Below, one piece after another: positions 25,685 to 34,781 of a DNA stretch of 55,808 nt. The position numbers and the translations under genes are program-made. Under the pieces are notes generated by a model. That model was not told the origin of the DNA and searched no databases. It saw nothing but the letters and a program-made list of their open reading frames with translations. Position 1 is the first letter of the stretch. Each line of letters starts with the position of its first letter. The stretch covers positions 1 through 55,808 of the forward strand of contig JAFDVI010000050.1 in assembly GCA_018269055.1 (NCBI GenBank), in the 5' to 3' direction. The stretch is from Acidobacteriota bacterium. GTDB taxonomy: Bacteria > Acidobacteriota > Blastocatellia > RBC074.

Positions 25685-28168
25685 TTACTGCCCGCTATGA
25701 GGCGAAAGAGCGAGACGACTGTAAAGTTCAGCCGCGCCCCAAGCCAGTAACACGGATGTTGATACCAACATCATCAATTTGAGAGAGGCCGTTTCCAATC
25801 CCAAAAGCAGGCGCAAGCCAGGCAGCAGGACAGTCAGCAATTGCAGGATGATTCCCAAAATTACGGCCAGAAGCAGTGTGCCATTGAATTGAGGCGGCGA
25901 TGCAATCCGGCGCGCCGGATAGGCATAAAACAATTGGCCGAGCGTGATGTGAAGAAAGGTCGCTGTGCGAGTTTGCGGCAATGTGAAACCGATTCGCGGC
26001 AATGCCAACAACAGCGCGCCGCCAATCACAGCCAAAGTGCAGCCGGCGACCAGAATAAATCGAAGCGATGCCGGATCAAGCAGCGGAGATTTCGGGTCGC
26101 GCGGTGTTTCGTTCATCACACCGCGATTATGATCCAATCCCAAAGCCAGGGCTGGCGCTCCGTCAGTGATGATATTCACCCATAACAATTGCACTGCCGT
26201 CAGCGGCAAAAGAACCGTGCCGGTTTCATCGCGCAATCCCAATAATGTGGAGCCGAACGCTCCCACGACGACAATCGAAGTTTCCGCCAGATTGGTCGAA
26301 AACAGGAAGCGGATGAATTTTTGAATGTTGCCGTAAATGTTTCGTCCTTCTTCGATGGCCGTGACGATGGTGGCGAAGTTATCATCCATCAACACCAAAT
26401 CCGCGACTTCGCGAGCGACATCGCTGCCGCGTTCGCCCATTGCCACGCCGACGTCGGAACGTTTCAACGCAGGGGCATCGTTCACGCCATCGCCGGTCAT
26501 GGCCACGATTTCGCCGTTTTGTTTGAGCGCCTCCACCAGCCGCAGCTTATGTTCCGGCGCAACTCGCGCAAAGACATTGGTTTGCGCCACGGCTTCCCGC
26601 AACGTTTCCTGCGACATCGTTTCCAGTTCCGCGCCGGTCAATACTCGCCCGGATTCCAACCCGACTTCGTGCGCCACAGCCAGCGCCGTCGCCGGATGAT
26701 CTCCCGTTACCATCAACACGCGAATGCCCGCTTCCTGCGCCAATCGGATTGCTTCGGGCACTTCCGGGCGTGGCGGATCCCACAACAACACCAATCCCAA
26801 AAACTCAAGCTCTTCCTCTCCTTCCCCGTCCCTGTGCCCAAGAGCCAACACGCGATAGCCTTCGCGCGCATACGCGTCGGACTTTTCCTCCCACAGGTTT
26901 CGCTCTTCGCCGGTCAATTGGCTGAATTGCAGAATCACTTCGGGCGCGCCTTTCAGGTAACTCCTCTTTCCGTCGCTTCCGTTCACCGTCACACGCATGA
27001 ATTTGGACGAACTATCGAACGGGCGACCGCTGTGACGTGGATGATCCTGCCGCAACCGAATCAGTTCTATCCCGCGTTTGAGCGCATATTCCAATAACGC
27101 CAATTCCAAAGGATCGCCCGCACCGGATTTTTCTTCTGCATCATTTGCCAGCGCCATCGCATGCAAAGCCTGGTCGACATCGGGACTGTCCAGATCTTTG
27201 ACGAACATGCGGTTTTCGGTCAGCGTGCCGGTTTTATCCGTCGCAATCACCGTCACCGATCCCAGCGCCTCGACCGCACTCAACCGGCGAACAACGGCTT
27301 TTCGTTTGGCCATGCGCTCAACGCCGAGCGCCAGCGTCAACGTCAACACTGCGGGCAACCCTTCCGGAACCGCGGCAACCGCCAGCGCAACCGCGAACAA
27401 AAACACGTGGCTGATGCGTCCAAGCCCTTCGATGAACAATCCACCGACAGCGATCAGAATCACCAAAGCCAGGACCGCTCGCGCAATCTGGCCGCCGAAT
27501 TTCCGCAACCGCTGTTCCAGCGGAGTCGGTTCGGCTTCGATGCCGCCAATCATCACCGCCAGCCGTCCCATCGCGCTGCGTTCCCCAGTCCGACTGACTT
27601 CCATGTAATTTTGGCCGCGCACCAACAAGGTTCCGCTGAACACCTCGCCAGCCAATTCTTTTTCGATGGGAATGGATTCGCCCGTCAGCACGGATTCATC
27701 CACCATCACCCCTTCAGCTTCGATCAGATTGCCGTCGGCGGGAATTCGGTCTCCGGCTTCAATGCGGACGACATCGCCGGGCACAAGCTCGCTGCTGTGC
27801 AGGTGACACAACTTGCCGTCGCGCATCACCCAGACCAATGGCGCAGTCATTTCGCGCAATTTCGCCAGCGCCGCTTCGGATTTGCTTTCCTGATACACAC
27901 CCAATCCGGCGTTGAGTATCAGAATCAAGGCGATGGCGACAGTTTCGACCGGCAAACCGGCCGCGCCTTCGGCGACCCAAATGCCCGAATCCACCAGCAA
28001 GGCAAATAACAGGATGTAAATCAGCGGGCTTTGGAATTGCCGCAAAAAGCGTTGCCACAACGGCATGGGAGCTTTTTCCGGCAACGCATTCGGCCCGTAT
28101 TGTTTCAATCGAGCTAACGCCTGATTGCCGGTCAACCCTACCTGTCTTATTGTTGGTTGTGTCATCAT
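25685..28168 (-). CDS. Cation-transporting P-type ATPase (P2, Ca2+/Mn2+-like)
   Basis: An 827-aa P2-type ATPase. It has the cation-ATPase N-terminal domain (GLTGNQALARLKQYGPNALPEK) and the actuator motif LTGESIPIEK at 161-170. M4 carries PEGLP (E269), the phosphorylation site is D311 in DKTGTLT, KGAPE lies in the nucleotide domain, TGDGVNDAP at 558-566, and about ten helices are visible. The ion-site residues match the SERCA pattern: M4 E269, M5 N626/E629 (STNLAET), M6 N665, T668, D669 (NIITDG). Ca2+ or Mn2+ efflux is therefore likely. It starts at one of two adjacent ATGs. It has a paralogue at 51160-53670 and lies beside a broken DUF763 gene. Confidence 0.9.
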   Translation of the reverse strand: MMTQPTIRQVGLTGNQALARLKQYGPNALPEKAPMPLWQRFLRQFQSPLIYILLFALLVDSGIWVAEGAAGLPVETVAIALILILNAGLGVYQESKSEAALAKLREMTAPLVWVMRDGKLCHLHSSELVPGDVVRIEAGDRIPADGNLIEAEGVMVDESVLTGESIPIEKELAGEVFSGTLLVRGQNYMEVSRTGERSAMGRLAVMIGGIEAEPTPLEQRLRKFGGQIARAVLALVILIAVGGLFIEGLGRISHVFLFAVALAVAAVPEGLPAVLTLTLALGVERMAKRKAVVRRLSAVEALGSVTVIATDKTGTLTENRMFVKDLDSPDVDQALHAMALANDAEEKSGAGDPLELALLEYALKRGIELIRLRQDHPRHSGRPFDSSSKFMRVTVNGSDGKRSYLKGAPEVILQFSQLTGEERNLWEEKSDAYAREGYRVLALGHRDGEGEEELEFLGLVLLWDPPRPEVPEAIRLAQEAGIRVLMVTGDHPATALAVAHEVGLESGRVLTGAELETMSQETLREAVAQTNVFARVAPEHKLRLVEALKQNGEIVAMTGDGVNDAPALKRSDVGVAMGERGSDVAREVADLVLMDDNFATIVTAIEEGRNIYGNIQKFIRFLFSTNLAETSIVVVGAFGSTLLGLRDETGTVLLPLTAVQLLWVNIITDGAPALALGLDHNRGVMNETPRDPKSPLLDPASLRFILVAGCTLAVIGGALLLALPRIGFTLPQTRTATFLHITLGQLFYAYPARRIASPPQFNGTLLLAVILGIILQLLTVLLPGLRLLLGLETASLKLMMLVSTSVLLAWGAAELYSRLALSPHSGQ

Positions 28169-28492
28169 CTCTTTCGATTCTTCCCTGCCCCAAAGTCTGG
28201 CAATGTTTTCGCTGTTTCAAAGCAATTTTGAGCAAGCCATATTCCATCTTGCTTTGTGTCAAAAACGCGAATCGGGGCTTTTGTTCTCACCAATTTCTTA
28301 GCAACCCGATTTCGCCAATTCCGCACAGAGCGAAAGAATCCCCAATCCATTGCGTAAGTTCACGCGAACAAGTCGTTTTAGCAACCGTTATCGCCAACAT
28401 TTCCGCCATTTTGTCCGGGCATATCGTTTGCGCTGATTTTTTCTGTAAACTTTTGAAAACAGTTTTTTGAGGTAAGGGGGGTCAAGGGGGGT
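28169..28492. other. Divergent intergenic region with duplicated G6 tract
   Basis: No ORF of substance. It separates the minus-strand ATPase from the plus-strand oxidoreductase. It ends in two AAGGGGGGT copies (28474-28482 and 28484-28492), the second touching the oxidoreductase ATG and serving as its ribosome binding region. Confidence 0.6.
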
Positions 28493-29080
28493 ATGCCTAA
28501 ACACATTGCTGTTATTCAAGGTCATCCTGATCCACAAGGTAATCATTATGGAAATGCTCTTTCCGCCGCTTATTCAAAAAGCGCGTTGGAATCCGGCCAC
28601 GAAATTCGCGCCATAGAAATTGCTCGGTTGGATTTTCCGCTGCTGCGCAGCAAGGAAGATTTCGATCATGGCACACCGCCCGATTCTATACGCCAGGCAC
28701 AGGAAACGATCCGGTGGGCCGATCATCTGGTGATTTTTTATCCTTTGTGGCTCGGTTCGATGCCTGCGCTGCTCAAGGCATTTTTGGAGCAGGTGTTCCG
28801 TCCTGGATTCGCTACGCCGAAACTCAACGATGGTAGCCCGTGGAAAAAGCTCCTTGCCGGCAAAAGCGCCCGGATCGTAGTGACGATGGGAATGCCTGCA
28901 TTTTTCTATCGCTGGTTTTTCCGCGCGCACAGCCTGAAAAGCCTGGAACGAAACATTCTGGGATTTTGCGGCATCGGCCCGATCAAGGAAAGTTTGATCG
29001 GTATGGTCGAAGCCGATGATGGTTCCAAGCGCGAAAAATGGCTGTCAAAGATGCACGCACTGGGAAGCAAAGGACTGTAA
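28493..29080 (+). CDS. Flavodoxin-like NAD(P)H oxidoreductase (NQO/MdaB type)
   Basis: A 195-aa flavodoxin_2-fold enzyme that probably reduces quinones or similar electrophiles with NAD(P)H and FMN/FAD. It starts with the beta-strand IAVIQGHPDPQGNHYGNAL, followed by WADHLVIFYPLWLGSMPALLKAFLEQVF (flavin-binding) and GKSARIVVTMGMPAFFYRW. It is close to the KefF/MdaB/WrbA-like group. The duplicated G6 track just before the ATG is unusual. It is followed after 27 bases by a DUF2867-like gene. Confidence 0.9.
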   Translation: MPKHIAVIQGHPDPQGNHYGNALSAAYSKSALESGHEIRAIEIARLDFPLLRSKEDFDHGTPPDSIRQAQETIRWADHLVIFYPLWLGSMPALLKAFLEQVFRPGFATPKLNDGSPWKKLLAGKSARIVVTMGMPAFFYRWFFRAHSLKSLERNILGFCGIGPIKESLIGMVEADDGSKREKWLSKMHALGSKGL

Positions 29081-29107
29081 AGATTCTTTGGAAAGGAAGA
29101 AAAGAAA

Positions 29108-29767
29108 ATGACTCGCTTTCTTCATTTGGACGAATTCGAACAAACACCGCTCAGAGTTCACAAGTTTTTGTCTGGGATTCCCCTGCATTCACTGGATCGC
29201 GTGGAGTTGCCCGGCGGACGCCCCGGCATGACATTGCCGGAAATCAGCGAGGTAATAGGCTTCAGCGGCGAAGCTGAAATGGATGTCGGCTTCGTTACGC
29301 AATCCTTGTTCTGGCTGCGCGGATTGATCGGTCGCATCTTGCACTGGGATGACGCAAAGAAACTGGTCGAATCGGTGTCATATATTTCCAGGCTGGGGGA
29401 AACCGATCGCGCCCGAACGCTGATCCCGCCCGGCAAAGCGGCCGGCATTTCGCACATTCTGTATCAGTTTGAAAACGAGATGTTGGGCGAAATCATCAAC
29501 CGGACGGTGCATTGTTTCTGGGTGCTGGCGTCGGAACCAACTGCAAACGGATATGTCGTATGGCTTGCCGTGTACGTCAAACGCCTGAACTGGTTTACGC
29601 CAGTGTACATGACATTGGTTTCGCCGATGCTGAAATGGGTGATTTATCCGGCGATGATCAATGGAGTCAGAAAACGATGGGAAGCCGGATTTCCGCTCAC
29701 ACCTGAACCGATGGATTCGTTGAAAGTGACAATGCCGGGCGCTGTCGGAGCTTCCAACCGGCATTGA
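29108..29767 (+). CDS. DUF2867-like protein
   Basis: A 219-aa protein resembling DUF2867 domains. The conserved GYVVWLAVYVKRLNWFTPVYMTLVSPMLKWVIYP block is at about 150-184, with one hydrophobic helix, and FWLRGLIGRIL is in the middle. In other bacteria this domain is often fused to or beside SDR/NAD-binding proteins, and here it follows a flavodoxin-like oxidoreductase. GGAAAGGAAGAAAAG precedes the ATG. Biochemical role unknown. Confidence 0.6.
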   Translation: MTRFLHLDEFEQTPLRVHKFLSGIPLHSLDRVELPGGRPGMTLPEISEVIGFSGEAEMDVGFVTQSLFWLRGLIGRILHWDDAKKLVESVSYISRLGETDRARTLIPPGKAAGISHILYQFENEMLGEIINRTVHCFWVLASEPTANGYVVWLAVYVKRLNWFTPVYMTLVSPMLKWVIYPAMINGVRKRWEAGFPLTPEPMDSLKVTMPGAVGASNRH

Positions 29768-29831
29768 TGTTTTTGGTTTTCAATCGCAAGTGTGGGGTGA
29801 TTGGGTGAATCGCCCCTTGATTACCCGCAAA

Positions 29832-29856
29832 TGGTGCGAGTAACCAACTCGCACCA
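29832..29856. terminator. Palindromic hairpin between convergent genes
   Basis: TGGTGCGAGT (29832-29841), AACCA loop, ACTCGCACCA (29847-29856): a perfect 10-bp stem between the convergent DUF2867-like and BON genes. No U tract is evident. It also resembles short REP-type palindromes, so it may be a repeat element rather than a terminator. Confidence 0.55.
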
Positions 29857-29915
29857 CATTTCCTTCAAATCAACCGATCTACCGATAACATCGCTTATTG
29901 CTGGTAACACGAAAT

Positions 29916-30485
29916 TCAACCGATCTTCTTTGTTACTTTGAGTTGGTTGATGACGTTTTTGACGCCTTCCGTGTTGCGAGCGATGGCAACAGCCAGGGAA
30001 AGTTTATTTTCGTTTTCGACCTCACCTTTGATGATGACAATACCACCTCGAACATCCACGTTTGTGCCGTTGATGCCTTCAGTCAAAAATCTGGCTTTGA
30101 TGCTTGCCAGAATAGTGGCATCCGTGCCGACTTCACGAGCTTTCTTTTCAACATTGCCGATTGCTTCGCGGGCTTTTTGTTCGGCATTGGTCGCTCCGAT
30201 CGAGTCTGGATTGATGGTGATGTTGTTGGTGACCTGCACAACACCTTCGGTGGAGCGGGCAAGTTCCTCGGCTTTCATTTTTTCGCGTTCAGTGGGCACC
30301 ACCCCGCTTAAATTCACCACACCATTGACCGTGTCCACGCCGATTTTTATAGCACTGGTTTCCGAATCTGCAGCCAGTTTGGCTTTGACCTTGGCGCTGG
30401 TTCCGGCGTCGTCTACTTCTTGTCTGGCGCAACCAAATCCAATCAACGCCAGGGCGGCCACAAAAACAATTGCAGCAACTTTCAT
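29916..30485 (-). CDS. Two-BON-domain lipoprotein
   Basis: A 189-aa lipoprotein. The hydrophobic leader with lipobox FGC predicts lipidation at C19. BON 1 (about 24-90) has VNLSGVVPTEREKMKAEELAR, and BON 2 (about 120-187) has IVIKGEVENENKLSLAVAIARNTEGVKNVINQLKV. It is similar in build to the BON lipoprotein at 10250, but its leader and linker differ. AAAGGAGA precedes the ATG. An envelope-stress or osmoprotection role is inferred from the family. Confidence 0.9.
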   Translation of the reverse strand: MKVAAIVFVAALALIGFGCARQEVDDAGTSAKVKAKLAADSETSAIKIGVDTVNGVVNLSGVVPTEREKMKAEELARSTEGVVQVTNNITINPDSIGATNAEQKAREAIGNVEKKAREVGTDATILASIKARFLTEGINGTNVDVRGGIVIIKGEVENENKLSLAVAIARNTEGVKNVINQLKVTKKIG

Positions 30486-30872
30486 TTTATCTCTCCTTTT
30501 CTCACACCTTTTCGGCCAACCAACTGCACGTCAGCCATACAATGAGCACATAACCATGTACAGTCGAACCGAAGCTCATGTACACAATCAAATCACCTGT
30601 CGCAACCACAACAGTTCCAATGTGCCTTCGGCAAACAACATTCCAGGTTCCAGGTTGAACGATAAAAAGCATTTCCATCGGAGCAAAGCTGGCGCAAGCC
30701 AATGAGTTCCCCGCCCTTGCTTGTCGCCGCCGACACCTGCCTCCAGTTTATGGCTCGCCGTTTGCGAAAATGTTTCTTGCGATTTGTGCATCGCAGATTG
30801 ACGAAAAATGGATATGAAACCCAAGGTGTTTGGGAAATAGAACCCTAACCTTACAACAAGTAGGAGGATGAA
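30486..30872. other. 387-bp divergent intergenic region
   Basis: It lies between the BON gene (minus) and the metallothionein-like gene (plus). No credible ORF. Two direct copies of CATGTACA (30555-30562, 30577-30584) are spaced 22 bases apart, about two helical turns, some 70-100 bases upstream of the BON start; they may be a regulatory pair. Its right end carries AGGAGG, the metallothionein ribosome binding site. Confidence 0.45.
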
Positions 30873-31055
30873 ATGATTGATAAACAGGAAAATCGGTGTG
30901 CACATCCGGGGTGCAGTTGTTCAACGACACAAGACGAAAAGTATTGCAGCCCGTATTGCGAAACTGCGCCACCTGAAGCGATCTGTGGTTGCGGACATGC
31001 CGACTGCATCGCGGATTTGGGAGCGCAAGTCGCCCGACCGGCGCAAGCGGCTTAG
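30873..31055 (+). CDS. Metallothionein-like Cys-rich protein
   Basis: A 60-aa peptide. The Cys/His pattern CAHPGCSC, YCSPYC and CGCGHADC puts nine Cys and two His into 38 residues. That order (CxxxxCxC, YCSxxC, CxCxHxxC) is the form of bacterial SmtA/BmtA metallothioneins, which bind Zn, Cd or Cu by Cys-His clusters. It starts ATG 30873 right behind AGGAGG. The last 15 residues are Ala-rich and non-conserved. It stands alone, though a P-ATPase is 2.7 kb away. A metal-storage role is inferred. Confidence 0.8.
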   Translation: MIDKQENRCAHPGCSCSTTQDEKYCSPYCETAPPEAICGCGHADCIADLGAQVARPAQAA

Positions 31056-31094
31056 CCGCAACCAATCCCCCAATTCAAGGCTGAGCGATTAGAG

Positions 31095-31259
31095 ATGGAA
31101 GAGACGCAGTTGGTGATATTCGATACCTGGCGCGGGCGTGTGACTATGACAGAACCATTGCGCATGATGGTCGCGTTGACTGAGGCGTGGGCTGAATTTG
31201 GTCTTTCTCCGCATAATACAGTCGGTGTGGTTGATGCTGAACCGGAGTCACAGAATTGA
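31095..31259 (+). CDS. Small hypothetical ORF (54 aa)
   Basis: An open frame from ATG 31095 to TGA 31257-31259, too small for most gene finders. The peptide (start MEETQLVIFDTWRG, end DAEPESQN) is acidic, has no membrane helix, and I do not recognise it. Only a weak AGAG precedes it. It fills the gap between the metallothionein and the next membrane gene. It could be real or chance. Confidence 0.25.
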   Translation: MEETQLVIFDTWRGRVTMTEPLRMMVALTEAWAEFGLSPHNTVGVVDAEPESQN

Positions 31260-31342
31260 TTGACCAATTGCTGGCTTCGGATTTGGCGGAGTTCGCACTC
31301 GCGGGAAGCTTGGGACAAACAAACCTCAGAAACCATACTGCT

Positions 31343-31798
31343 ATGACAATCAATGAAAACAGATCAGTTGAGCAGAACGATTCCAAAGCGGGCGCTCCGC
31401 GACTAACCCTGAGTCTGGCGATGTTTGTTCTGATTTGTTTTTTTCTGCCCTGGTTGCAGATAAGCTGTCTGGGCGCACGTGATTCGCAAACCGGACTTGC
31501 ATTGACGCGCGGCGGAGACACGTTGTTGTGGCTCGTCCCAATTGCCATGGTGACCATTTTGGGGTTGGGGCTGATTCGATTTGTGAGGAAAACCATGCCC
31601 GGATTTTTTTCCGCTGTGGCAATGATCGGCGGCGGGTTGAGCAGCTTTTTGATGTACAAGGAACAAGCCGGCGCCGTCGAATCAAATGGGCTGATTGGAC
31701 TTCGCTGGACAATCTGGTTTTGGCTGGGTTTTGTCGCTTCGCTGGGGATTGTGGCGTCCGCCATTCGCTTTTATGCCAACCGCGTTCGGCCTCCCTAA
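31343..31798 (+). CDS. Small integral membrane protein, unknown
   Basis: A 151-aa protein with four probable membrane helices: LSLAMFVLICFFLPWLQISCLG, TLLWLVPIAMVTILGLGLI, FFSAVAMIGGGLSSFLM and WTIWFWLGFVASLGIVASAI. A hydrophilic N-terminus of about 25 residues precedes them. I do not recognise a family. The ATG at 31343 is preferred over the TTG at 31256, but no strong ribosome binding site precedes either. Neighbours give no clue. Confidence 0.6.
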   Translation: MTINENRSVEQNDSKAGAPRLTLSLAMFVLICFFLPWLQISCLGARDSQTGLALTRGGDTLLWLVPIAMVTILGLGLIRFVRKTMPGFFSAVAMIGGGLSSFLMYKEQAGAVESNGLIGLRWTIWFWLGFVASLGIVASAIRFYANRVRPP

Positions 31799-32075
31799 CT
31801 TTGTTTGTCACCTTACCAATTGATTTCGCGCCGAACTTGCCCGCTGCCGATCCTGCTTTTCAGCGACCAATCAAAGCCACAAACAATGATCAACCTTCAC
31901 GCCAGGACTGCGAATTTTCACGCTTGTCCTTGAGTCATTTCACTCAAATCCAGCCCAATCCCTCTGCAAACAAAGGCTTTGTGCTGGCACCATGCTTGCT
32001 CTTCCTAAATTGTTCAATGAACAGGTTGTTTATTTTCAAAAGCTCGTTTAACACGCTCGCTTCAACGTCAAATTT

Positions 32076-34781
32076 ATGGTTCACGTTCACATCAACAACA
32101 AAGCGCATGAATTCACGGAAGGATTGACCGTCTTACAGGCATTGAGGGAAGTTGGAATTGACGTGCCGACTCTTTGCCAGGACGAGAGGTTGAAACCCGC
32201 CGGGGATTGCCGTATGTGTCTGGTGGAAATCGCCGGATGGTCGCATCCCGTCACATCCTGTAATACATTGTTGACGGAAGGCATGAAGATTGTGAGCCAT
32301 TCGCCGAAGCTGGAAACAGAACGACGTAGCCTGCTGGCCATGTTTGCGGATCGGTATCCACCAGCCCCGGTGCATCAATTTCCCGACAAACCCTTCCACC
32401 GGTATTTGCGCGAATACGATTTGAATCATGCTTGTTACGGCGTTTCCGACCCGGCGTTGGTGGATGATTCGCATCCCTATATTCGTGTGGATATGACGCG
32501 ATGTATTGACTGTTACCGCTGCGTGCGCATTTGTGCAGAACTGCAGGGGCAGTTCGTCTGGGAAGTTCTGAACCGTGGCGCGGAAACGCGCATCGTCCCG
32601 GATTCCGGTTCGACCTTGCTGGCCAGTTCGTGCGTAAGCTGTGGCGCTTGCGTGGACACGTGCCCGACCGGCGCATTGGAAGATCAATCCGTCTTTGAAT
32701 TCGGCACCCCGACGCAATGGACGCGAACGACCTGTCCGTATTGTGGAACCGGTTGCGAAATGAATGTCGGCACACGGCAAGGGTGTATTGTCGAAATCAA
32801 ACCCTCGCTCGATGCGCCCGTCAACAAAGGGCATCTGTGCGTTAAAGGGCGGTACAGTTACGGATTTGTTTCCGCCGCTGACCGCATCACGTCGCCGATG
32901 ATCCGGGAAGCTGGCGAATGGCGCGTCGTTTCCTGGGACGAAGCCATCCGCTTCACCGCCGACCGGTTGCGCGACATCGTTGGCGAATATGGCCCGGACA
33001 GCGTCGGCGTGCTGGGTTCGGCGCGAGCAACAAACGAAGAAAATTATCTGGCGCAGAAATTCGCGCGCGTGGTTTTGGGAACGAACAACGTGGATTGTTG
33101 CGCGCGCGTTTGCCATGGTCCCACGGCGACAGCCATGAAACTGACGTTGGGAACCGGCGCGGCCACCAATTCTTACGACGACATTGAACGCGCCGAAACC
33201 ATTCTGGTTTGCGGAGCGAATCCAACGGAAAACCATCCAATCATTGGTGCTCGCATCAAACAGGCCGCGCTCCGAGGTACCAAGCTGATCGTCATTGACC
33301 CGCGCAACATCGAACTGGCGCAATATGCGGATATTCATTTGGCATTGCGCCCCGGAACGAACGTTCCGCTGTTGAACGCAATGGCCTGCACGATTTTTGA
33401 AGAGGGGCTTTACGACGAACGCTTTCTGGCTGAGCGTGTGGCCGAAGCGGAAGAATTCCGCGAATTCACCAAACAGTTCGCGCCTGAAACCGTCGCGGCG
33501 ATTTGCGGCGTAGAAGCGGAAGAAATTCGTCGCGCCGCGCGGCTGTATGCCACAACCAAACCCGCAATGTGCGTGCACGGATTGGGCATGACCGAACACA
33601 CGCAAGGCACGGACGGCGTGATGTGCCTGGTGAATCTGGCGCTGTTGACCGGAAATGTTGGCAAACCCGGCGCAGGTATCAATCCATTGCGCGGGCAAAA
33701 TAACGTGCAGGGCTCCGCGCACATGGGATGCGAACCGAGCAACCTGACCGGATACGTGTCCATTCCCGACAATCGCGAATTGTTTGAACGCGTATGGCGC
33801 GCACCATTACCCGTAACGCAGGGGTTGAACCTGATGGAAATGATGGATGCGGCGGATGCCGGCAAGCTCAAGGCATTGTGGGGCATCGGATATGACGTGC
33901 TGCTGACCAATGCAAACGTCGGCGCAACGCGGCGCGCGATGGCCGGCGTGGAACTGGTCATCGTGCAGGATATGTTCCTGAATGAAACCGCGCGCGAATT
34001 CGGCACGGTGTTTTTGCCCGCAGCGTCGCCGTTTGAAAAAGACGGAACCTTCATGAACGCCGAACGACGCATACAGCGAATCCGCAAGGCGGTGGAACCA
34101 CCCGGCGAAGCCAAATCCGACTGGGAAATTATCTGTTTGCTGGCGCGAGCGATGGGCAACCCCGACGGGTTCCAGTTTGAATCCGCGGAAGAGATTTGGG
34201 ACGAAGTGCGCACTGTATGGAAGGCCGGTCGAGGCATCAGTTACGCCCGCCTGGAACACGCCGGGTTGCAATGGCCTTGTCCTGATGAAAATCACCCTGG
34301 CACTCAGATGTTGCACACAAACACATTTCCGCTCGGCGACAGAGCGACCTTGCGGCGAGTGGAATTTCACCCGACGCACGAAACGGTTAGCGATGAATTT
34401 CCGCTGCTGTTGGTTACCGGGCGGACTCTGGCGCAGTTCAATGCCGGCACGATGACGATGCGGACGAACAACGTCGCGCTCCGTCCGACCGATACATTGG
34501 ACATTTCGCCCTCCGACGCAGAATCCCAACATGTCCGCGCGGGAGATTGCGTGCGGTTGCTGAGCCGGTACGGCGAAGCCATTCTGCCCATCCGAATCAG
34601 CACCTCGGTCAAACCGGGAGAACTGTTCGCCACGTTTCACACGGCAGAGGCTTACTTGAATTGCGTCACCAGCCCACACAGAGACGCTTACACGGGCACG
34701 CCCGAATACAAAGTCACCGCCGTACGGATTGAAAAATTGTATGGCGAACCGGAACAGCTTGATGAAAAGGCAATGTCGTGA
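32076..34781 (+). CDS. Single-subunit molybdopterin oxidoreductase (formate-dehydrogenase-alpha-like)
   Basis: A 901-aa FdhF/FdhA-like protein. A NuoG-like [2Fe-2S] domain is at 1-75 (ligands C34, C45, C48, C62). Two [4Fe-4S] motifs follow (C143/146/149/153 and C186/189/192/196), then an MGD-proximal cluster C220, C223, C227 and C255. C346 in ARVCHGPT is the Mo ligand (Cys instead of selenocysteine). The final MopB domain follows, with FGTVFLPAASPFEKDGTFMNAERR. The architecture fits formate dehydrogenase, but there is no beta, gamma or diaphorase subunit nor FdhD in the window, so the electron acceptor is unknown. Its stop overlaps the next gene's GTG start. Confidence 0.88.
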   Translation: MVHVHINNKAHEFTEGLTVLQALREVGIDVPTLCQDERLKPAGDCRMCLVEIAGWSHPVTSCNTLLTEGMKIVSHSPKLETERRSLLAMFADRYPPAPVHQFPDKPFHRYLREYDLNHACYGVSDPALVDDSHPYIRVDMTRCIDCYRCVRICAELQGQFVWEVLNRGAETRIVPDSGSTLLASSCVSCGACVDTCPTGALEDQSVFEFGTPTQWTRTTCPYCGTGCEMNVGTRQGCIVEIKPSLDAPVNKGHLCVKGRYSYGFVSAADRITSPMIREAGEWRVVSWDEAIRFTADRLRDIVGEYGPDSVGVLGSARATNEENYLAQKFARVVLGTNNVDCCARVCHGPTATAMKLTLGTGAATNSYDDIERAETILVCGANPTENHPIIGARIKQAALRGTKLIVIDPRNIELAQYADIHLALRPGTNVPLLNAMACTIFEEGLYDERFLAERVAEAEEFREFTKQFAPETVAAICGVEAEEIRRAARLYATTKPAMCVHGLGMTEHTQGTDGVMCLVNLALLTGNVGKPGAGINPLRGQNNVQGSAHMGCEPSNLTGYVSIPDNRELFERVWRAPLPVTQGLNLMEMMDAADAGKLKALWGIGYDVLLTNANVGATRRAMAGVELVIVQDMFLNETAREFGTVFLPAASPFEKDGTFMNAERRIQRIRKAVEPPGEAKSDWEIICLLARAMGNPDGFQFESAEEIWDEVRTVWKAGRGISYARLEHAGLQWPCPDENHPGTQMLHTNTFPLGDRATLRRVEFHPTHETVSDEFPLLLVTGRTLAQFNAGTMTMRTNNVALRPTDTLDISPSDAESQHVRAGDCVRLLSRYGEAILPIRISTSVKPGELFATFHTAEAYLNCVTSPHRDAYTGTPEYKVTAVRIEKLYGEPEQLDEKAMS

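Noticed and set aside
32133..33722. Minus-strand ORF of 529 aa
   Set aside because: Antisense to the molybdopterin oxidoreductase; His/Arg/Gly-rich shadow.
32076..34781. NuoG subunit of complex I
   Set aside because: The N-terminus is NuoG-like, but the conserved ARVCHGPT with the Mo-ligand cysteine and the full MopB domain indicate a catalytic formate-dehydrogenase-like enzyme; no nuo genes nearby.
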